Shown here piece by piece: positions 6,098 through 9,835 of a stretch of DNA of 9,835 nt. The stretch's first letter is position 1; the number at the start of each line of letters is the position of its first letter. A model generated the notes under the pieces. The model saw only the letters and a list, made by a program, of their open reading frames with translations. It did no database searches and was not told where the DNA came from. The stretch is from positions 1 through 9,835 of the forward strand of contig JAFVRI010000184.1 in the NCBI GenBank assembly GCA_017504335.1. The letters are read 5' to 3'. Origin of the DNA: Clostridia bacterium (GTDB taxonomy: Bacteria > Bacillota > Clostridia > Oscillospirales > CAG-272). The position numbers and the translations under genes were made by a program.

Positions 6098-6856
6098 CTA
6101 CTCTTCCTCATATTGCTTCATGCCCTGCATCTTCCCTGCCATACGGAAGCCATCGATCTCTCCTCGCTGAATGGCACCGAAGATACGGTAACGAAGTCCC
6201 TTGTTTTCCTTTTCCAGATGGGCAAGAAGCTTTTTCATTTCCTCCCGCTCGGTGTTGCCGTCGGCGGGACAGGTCGATTTCACCACGGGAAGCTCCACCT
6301 TCCCCGCGAAATACCGCACGTCCTTTTCGGGCATATAGATCATGGGACGGATCATGTAAATGTCGGTATTGGACAGATAAGTCACAGGCTGAAAGCAACC
6401 GATCCTTCCCTCATAAAACAGATTGAGCATGAAGGTCTCCACCACGTCGTCAAAGTGGTGACCGAGTGCTACGGATGTACATCCCAGCTCCTTTGCCCCG
6501 CGATAGAGTGCCCCACGGCGCATCTTCGCGCAGAGCGAGCAGGGATTTTTTTCTTTGCGAACATCAAAAATAATCTTGGATATTTCGGTGTGAATGATGT
6601 GATACGGCACCTCCAGCTCATCGCATAGCGCTTGGATGCCCGAAAAATCCATTCCCTCAAAGCCCATATCCACCGTAACGGCGCAAAGCTCAAATGGCTT
6701 CGGATAAAATCTCCTCAGCTCCGCCATGGCGCAAAGAAGCGCCAGAGAATCCTTTCCCGCGGAAACCCCCACCGCAATCTTATCTCCTTCGCGGATCATG
6801 TCGTAATCGTCCACGGCACGTCTCACATAACTCAGTACCCGTTTGATATGCTCCAT
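6098..6856 (-). CDS. TtcA-family tRNA 2-thiolation protein
   Basis: Encodes 252 residues. TtcA enzymes activate a tRNA cytidine with ATP and replace its oxygen with sulfur, using a 4Fe-4S cluster, to make s2C32. The PP-loop ATP site reads S32-A33-G34-K35-D36-S37 (classically SGGKDS). C106 and C109 in NPCSLCAKMRRGALY match the paired cluster cysteines, and C196 in VVKSTCPADG fits the third. The LGHHFDDVVETFMLNLFYEGR stretch (from 131) is also typical. The protein is shorter than E. coli TtcA (about 310 residues), as is common for clostridial members, and its real target has not been shown in that group, so no symbol is given. A GGGAGGA site lies 5 bases before the ATG, inside the last codons of the upstream methyltransferase, whose stop is one base away: the two are clearly coupled. 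Confidence 0.88.
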   Translation of the reverse strand: MEHIKRVLSYVRRAVDDYDMIREGDKIAVGVSAGKDSLALLCAMAELRRFYPKPFELCAVTVDMGFEGMDFSGIQALCDELEVPYHIIHTEISKIIFDVRKEKNPCSLCAKMRRGALYRGAKELGCTSVALGHHFDDVVETFMLNLFYEGRIGCFQPVTYLSNTDIYMIRPMIYMPEKDVRYFAGKVELPVVKSTCPADGNTEREEMKKLLAHLEKENKGLRYRIFGAIQRGEIDGFRMAGKMQGMKQYEEE

Positions 6857-6857
6857 T

Positions 6858-7622
6858 CTATTCCTCCCAAAAGCTCAGGGTATCATAAATTGCCTGTGCC
6901 CGCTTGCCAAGCGTCCGCACACCTTCCGTCTCACTCGAATCGTGAAGTAGAAGGGGCGGAAGAATCCGCATGCCCGATGCTCCTCCCTTTTTGGCGGAAA
7001 GCAGCACCATAGACGGCTCGCTTTCCCCATCGGCATGCACAAAGACCATGACCTTTGGTTCCAATCGGTTGACGCGAAGCGCTGACATCAGATCGGCAAG
7101 TCGATCGGGACGGTACACACAAACAAAGCTGCCGCTGTGCTTCAGTAAGCGGGACGCGCAAAGGCAAAAGTCCTCAATGCCCCCAAAGACCTCGTGTCTT
7201 GCGATATACTTCCGATCCGATTCGTTTCTTTTTCCGGTGTCGGTTCTCATATAGGGCGGATTGGCAAGCACCGCATCCGCCTCTCCACCGATCTGCTCGG
7301 GTCGAAGCTCTCGCAGATCGGCATGATGAACCGCGATCCGATCCTCCATGCGGTTCAATCGCACATTTCGTTCGGCAAGCTCGGCAAAATCCTTCTGCAC
7401 CTCCACCGCGTGGATGGTGCCAAACCGATGCCGACCCGCCAAAAGCAGAGAGACAATGCCCGTACCTGTACCCAGTTCTACCGCCCTGCCCCTTGGCTTG
7501 GGCTTGACAAAGGATGCCAGCAAAAACGCATCCGTACCAAAGGTCAGACCGTCCTTCTTGGCAATGAGGGAAATATGATCGTTGACCTGATCCATCCGCT
7601 CGTCCTCATATAGCTCTTGCAT
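6858..7622 (-). CDS. TrmN6-type adenine-N6 tRNA methyltransferase
   Basis: Encodes 254 residues. The family (YfiC/TrmN6) uses S-adenosylmethionine to methylate N6 of A37 in tRNA1(Val) in E. coli; the target in this organism is unproven. Motif I for SAM binding is ELGTGTGI (49-56), the acidic end of the next strand is E74 in HAVEVQ, D102 lies in ADLREL, and the N6-methylase motif NPPY is at 121-124. The N-terminal LTFGTDAFLLASF (26-38) is typical of the family. The open frame extends to 7682, but the start at 7622 is preferred: an AAAGGAGGAG site precedes it, and the longer version would run through the ferredoxin terminator hairpin. No promoter of its own is obvious. The next gene starts after a single base. 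Confidence 0.9.
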   Translation of the reverse strand: MQELYEDERMDQVNDHISLIAKKDGLTFGTDAFLLASFVKPKPRGRAVELGTGTGIVSLLLAGRHRFGTIHAVEVQKDFAELAERNVRLNRMEDRIAVHHADLRELRPEQIGGEADAVLANPPYMRTDTGKRNESDRKYIARHEVFGGIEDFCLCASRLLKHSGSFVCVYRPDRLADLMSALRVNRLEPKVMVFVHADGESEPSMVLLSAKKGGASGMRILPPLLLHDSSETEGVRTLGKRAQAIYDTLSFWEE

Positions 7623-7644
7623 CCTCTCTCCTCCTTTCGTCATT

Positions 7645-7687
7645 TCAAAAAAATTGGGGGTGAAGCAACCGCAACACCCCAATTTTT
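7645..7687 (-). terminator. Terminator after the ferredoxin gene
   Basis: An 11-bp stem (7649-7659 with 7677-7687) of AAAAATTGGGG type; allowing a one-base bulge, three more pairs form toward a 12-base loop. On the minus strand it is followed by a run of seven T. The T run ends only about 12 bases before the ribosome binding site of the methyltransferase gene, so some readthrough is probably needed to express that gene. Confidence 0.85.
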
Positions 7688-7699
7688 ATCCGTATGTAT

Positions 7700-7712
7700 T
7701 CGGACCGTCCGA
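7700..7712. repeat. Short palindrome after the ferredoxin stop
   Basis: TCGGAC-C-GTCCGA is a perfect 6-bp inverted repeat around one central base, 2 bases beyond the ferredoxin stop and 12 bases before the terminator stem. As RNA it could form a 5-bp hairpin with a 3-base loop, perhaps protecting or spacing the transcript end. No function is assigned. Confidence 0.4.
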
Positions 7713-7714
7713 GA

Positions 7715-7885
7715 TTATTCGGCAGCGGGAGCTGCTACAGGGCAAGCCTCTGCGCAAGCGCCGCACTCGATGCACTCGTCTGCGTTGATCTCGTACTTGC
7801 AATCGCCTTCCTTGATCGCGTTAACAGGGCAAGCCTCTGCACATGCGCCACAAGCAATGCACTCATCGGAAATCTTGTATGCCAT
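7715..7885 (-). CDS. 2[4Fe-4S] clostridial-type ferredoxin
   Basis: Encodes 56 residues. It is a small soluble electron carrier with two 4Fe-4S clusters, used with partners such as pyruvate:ferredoxin oxidoreductase and hydrogenase in anaerobes. Two copies of CxxCxxCxxxCP are visible: C9, C12, C15, C19-P20 and C38, C41, C44, C48-P49. The halves repeat almost exactly (CIACGACAEACPV and CIECGACAEACPV), reflecting the ancient duplication in this family. An extra Cys29 lies in the linker GDCKYEI. It ends in an Ala/Pro-rich tail. A GGAGG site lies 9 bases before the ATG. The gene has its own promoter and a terminator, so it is mainly monocistronic, though readthrough into two tRNA-modification genes is possible. 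Its likely partners are general; a link to the Fe-S enzyme TtcA next door is only inference. Confidence 0.97.
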   Translation of the reverse strand: MAYKISDECIACGACAEACPVNAIKEGDCKYEINADECIECGACAEACPVAAPAAE

Positions 7886-7922
7886 TTTTCAGTACCTCCA
7901 TTGGTTTTGAAATAGTGATTTT

Positions 7923-7933
7923 GGTATGATACC
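7923..7933. promoter_or_regulatory. Palindrome at the ferredoxin transcription start
   Basis: GGTAT-G-ATACC is a perfect 5-bp inverted repeat around one base, starting at about the predicted transcription start of the ferredoxin gene. On the minus strand a longer inverted pair, TGATAC and GTATCA with 10 bases between, links it to the -10 box. The position suits a repressor site, but no known operator is recognised. Confidence 0.35.
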
Positions 7934-7939
7934 TCCTCT

Positions 7940-7967
7940 ATTGTATCACAATAAATCAAAAAAGCAA
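7940..7967 (-). promoter_or_regulatory. Promoter of the ferredoxin gene
   Basis: On the minus strand TTGCTT (7962-7967) and TACAAT (7940-7945) are separated by 16 bases, with TGA directly before the -10 box giving an extended -10. Transcription should start near 7933, leaving a leader of about 48 bases. Directly downstream of the -10 box is an AGGAGGT that is not followed by a usable start codon. Confidence 0.78.
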
Positions 7968-8015
7968 GACCTAAATCAAAAATTTTTTATTTTTTTAACA
8001 TTTTTATGTTTTATA

Positions 8016-8045
8016 TTGACAAATATCTCCAACGCACGATATAAT
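8016..8045 (+). promoter_or_regulatory. Promoter of the GH20 gene
   Basis: Perfect consensus boxes TTGACA (8016-8021) and TATAAT (8040-8045) with an 18-base spacer. The 48 bases upstream are very rich in A and T and could act as an UP element. Transcription should start near 8052, 27 bases before the ATG at 8079. Two 5-4-5 inverted repeats lie at 7997-8010 and 8013-8026, the second covering the -35 box. Confidence 0.9.
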
Positions 8046-8078
8046 ACCCATAAAGAAAACCATATAACGGAGGATGCT

Positions 8079-9653
8079 ATGGCAAAACGGTTTGGCGTCA
8101 TGATCGACGCATCGAGAAACGCGGTAATGAAGCCGGAGGAGGTCAAGAGCTTCGCCACCTTACTCAAAAAAATGGGCTACAATATGATCCAGCTCTATAC
8201 AGAGGATACCTACGAGATCCCCGAGGAGCCCTACTTCGGCTATCTGCGCGGCAGATATACCCATGAGGAGCTCAAGGACATCGTATCCTTCTGTCATTCC
8301 ATCGGCATGGAGGTGATCCCCAACATTCAGACCCTTGCGCACCTGTCGCAGATCTTCCGTTGGGAGGAGTATACCCCCATCCGTGATACGGATGACATTC
8401 TTTTGGTGGGAGACGAGCGAACCTATGCCCTCATTGAGAATATGTTCAAGACCCTGCGAGAGTGCTTCACCTCGGAATACGTTCATATCGGTATGGACGA
8501 GGCACATATGCTGGGGCTTGGCAAATACAAAGATATTCACGGCATTCACAACCGCTTTGAGATCATTTATGAGCATCTGCTCCGTGTGATCGAAATTGCC
8601 AAGAAATACGGCTTCAAGCCTCTAATCTGGTCGGACATGTTCTTCCGTCTTGCCAATGCGGGTCAATATTACCTGACCGATCCCTCCATCATTACCGATG
8701 AGGTGGTTGCCGCCTGCCCCGATGGGGTGGATCCTGTCTACTGGGATTATTATTCCGACAAGTACGAGGTCTATGATACCATGCTCACCGCCCATGAAAA
8801 ATTCAAGGGAGAAACATGGTTTGCGGGTGGCGCTTGGACCTGGAGAGGCTTTGTCCCCGACAACCGTTGGTCGCTCAAGAGCATGGAGCCTGCCATGAGA
8901 GCCTGCGCCGCTCACGGTGTAGACAATATTTTCATTACGCTTTGGGGCGACAACGGCAGAGAATGCTCTCCCTATGCCGTCCTTCCCTCCCTCTTTGCCA
9001 TTCGCAAATTCCATGACGGTGTGACCGACATGGAAACCATAAAAACCGACTTCAAAGCGGTCACCGGTGAGGACTTTGACACGATGATGCTCCTTGATAT
9101 GCCCGAATCCATTGAGCTTTCCAAGCGCGCATTTACAAAATATATGACATACAACGATCCTCTGCTCGGCTACATCGACGTGTTGGTCAAGGACGGCGGT
9201 GCCCAGGAATACGGTAAGATCGCCACGAAGCTCGCCGCCTACTCCGAGGTCTCTCCTCGCCCCTACCTCTTTTCCCATTTTGCCGCCCTTGCAGACTTTC
9301 TGGCGATAAAGTACGATCTGGGTGTAAAAACCAGAAACGCATACCAAAGCAACGACAAGAATGCCCTTGCGGCTCTTCTTTCGGATTATGATCTCGCCGC
9401 GGACCGTCTGCGCGTAATGATCGATACCTTCCGTACCCTTTGGTACAAGGAAAACAAGCCTCACGGCTTTGAAATTCAAGAGGCTCGTCTCGGAGGACTT
9501 CTTTACCGTCTTACATCCGCAAAAAATCGCCTGTCCGATTATCTGAACGGAACGGTAGACTCTCTTCCCGAGCTGGAAGAAACCCTTCTTCCCCTCCCCG
9601 AAAAGCTCCTCCGCTACACCTGGGATGAAATGATCTCCACCTCCCGAGCATAG
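8079..9653 (+). CDS. Glycoside hydrolase family 20 beta-N-acetylhexosaminidase, cytoplasmic
   Basis: Encodes 524 residues. GH20 enzymes remove terminal GlcNAc or GalNAc from glycans by substrate-assisted catalysis. The family motif is HIGMDEAH at 136-143, with the D140-E141 catalytic pair: Glu is the acid/base and Asp orients the acetamido group. Other barrel features are MIQLYTEDTYEIPEEPYFGY (37-56), IPNIQTLAHL (80-89), LIWSDMF (182-188), YWDYY (221-225), WTWRGF (253-258) and FITLWGDNG (285-293). A helical C-terminal domain follows from about 310. It resembles single-domain enzymes such as streptococcal GH20C (from memory). The open frame extends upstream to 7926 and would mimic a signal peptide, but that stretch contains the promoter; the start at 8079 has a GGAGG site 5 bases before it. 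Without a signal peptide it should act inside the cell on imported amino-sugar oligosaccharides. It stands alone in the window. Confidence 0.92.
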   Translation: MAKRFGVMIDASRNAVMKPEEVKSFATLLKKMGYNMIQLYTEDTYEIPEEPYFGYLRGRYTHEELKDIVSFCHSIGMEVIPNIQTLAHLSQIFRWEEYTPIRDTDDILLVGDERTYALIENMFKTLRECFTSEYVHIGMDEAHMLGLGKYKDIHGIHNRFEIIYEHLLRVIEIAKKYGFKPLIWSDMFFRLANAGQYYLTDPSIITDEVVAACPDGVDPVYWDYYSDKYEVYDTMLTAHEKFKGETWFAGGAWTWRGFVPDNRWSLKSMEPAMRACAAHGVDNIFITLWGDNGRECSPYAVLPSLFAIRKFHDGVTDMETIKTDFKAVTGEDFDTMMLLDMPESIELSKRAFTKYMTYNDPLLGYIDVLVKDGGAQEYGKIATKLAAYSEVSPRPYLFSHFAALADFLAIKYDLGVKTRNAYQSNDKNALAALLSDYDLAADRLRVMIDTFRTLWYKENKPHGFEIQEARLGGLLYRLTSAKNRLSDYLNGTVDSLPELEETLLPLPEKLLRYTWDEMISTSRA

Positions 9654-9729
9654 GACGCGAAGGACGCGGAGGATGCGGAGGATGCGGGTCGCTTTTGAAA
9701 AAGCTCCGCAAAACTTTTCATTACAAAAT
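9653..9729. repeat. Dispersed intergenic repeat, copy 2
   Basis: The head is four direct 9-bp units (9653-9661, 9662-9670, 9671-9679, 9680-9688) following GGAYGCGRR, drifting from GGACGCGAA to GGATGCGGG; the first G is the last base of the GH20 stop codon. The core (9687-9729) begins GGTCGCTTTTGAAAAAG and ends TTACAAAAT, and matches the core at 445-486 except for one substitution and one inserted C. In this copy GCTTTT-GA-AAAAGC is a perfect small palindrome. No other gene is visible from here to the right edge. Confidence 0.82.
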
Positions 9730-9803
9730 ATTTCTTGACCCTTGTGCATTGTTCTCGTCATGATTTTTGTAAAACGATTTTGTTTTTTCTCTGAGGTTGA
9801 AAA

Positions 9804-9835
9804 CCGTCGGACGGCTACACGTGCTACGCACAGCC
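9804..9835. other. Nested inverted repeats at the right edge
   Basis: CCGTC-G-GACGG (9804-9814) is followed by GGCT (9812-9815) and AGCC (9832-9835) enclosing GTGC-TAC-GCAC (9821-9831). The density of paired words suggests a structured RNA or another intergenic repeat cut by the window edge. No T run is visible. The sequence beyond the edge is needed to say more. Confidence 0.3.

Noticed and set aside
7623..7682. Extended N-terminus of the TrmN6-type methyltransferase
   Set aside because: It would cross the ferredoxin terminator hairpin and the gene's own ribosome binding site; the family sequence begins after 7622.
7926..8078. N-terminal extension of the GH20 protein that looks like a signal peptide (hydrophobic run FFIFLTFLCFIL)
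   Set aside because: The stretch contains the -35 and -10 boxes of the GH20 promoter and is AT-rich intergenic DNA. A good ribosome binding site precedes the ATG at 8079, so the hydrophobic run is a by-product of T-rich sequence.
8622..9761. 379-residue open frame on the minus strand opposite the GH20 gene
   Set aside because: It lies antisense to a clear enzyme-coding frame and reads through the tandem repeat as a low-complexity run of Arg, Ile and Leu. No family motif and no convincing ribosome binding site.

Overview
The window looks like chromosomal housekeeping DNA from a low-to-mid G+C Gram-positive bacterium, most likely a member of the Clostridia (Bacillota), possibly a gut Oscillospirales-type lineage. 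The signs are strong GGAGG ribosome binding sites on nearly every gene, vegetative promoters of TTGACA/TATAAT type (several with a TGn extension), a short four-cysteine L28, a clostridial 2[4Fe-4S] ferredoxin, and an MtaB-type methylthiotransferase. The lineage is inferred from these features, not from a search. I see no phage, transposase, CRISPR, rRNA or tRNA.

Layout. 1-409 (+): the tail of one small gene overlapping a small proline-rich protein with a leucine-rich C-terminus. 410-486: first copy of a dispersed repeat. 614-3638 (-): an operon of RluA-type pseudouridine synthase, apolipoprotein N-acyltransferase (lnt) and a small lipoprotein. The lipoprotein also has its own promoter inside the end of lnt, and a terminator. 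3639-3773: a divergent promoter region holding a clean 8-7-8 inverted repeat. 3774-5734 (+): mtaB and an unrecognised two-helix membrane protein joined by an ATGA overlap. 5845-6030 (+): rpmB (L28) with its own promoter and a bidirectional terminator. 6098-7622 (-): a TtcA-family tRNA thiolase and a TrmN6-type tRNA methyltransferase, one base apart. 7715-7885 (-): ferredoxin, missed by a 60-residue cutoff, with its own promoter and terminator. 8079-9653 (+): a cytoplasmic GH20 beta-N-acetylhexosaminidase. 9653-9729: second copy of the dispersed repeat, starting on the stop codon of the GH20 gene.

Themes. Four genes modify RNA bases (pseudouridine, ms2t6A, probable s2C, probable m6A). Two of these are predicted Fe-S enzymes, and a ferredoxin gene lies next to one of them. 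A second theme is the envelope: Lnt finishes lipoproteins and a lipoprotein gene follows it directly.

The least expected signals are non-coding: a repeat shared by both window ends (a 9-bp tandem head plus a core of about 42 bp that is nearly identical), and the 23-bp operator-like inverted repeat between the two divergent operons. I found no convincing new multi-gene system.

Three starts were moved downstream of the longest open frame, because the longer versions would begin upstream of, or run through, a promoter or terminator: the pseudouridine synthase, the methyltransferase and the GH20 enzyme.
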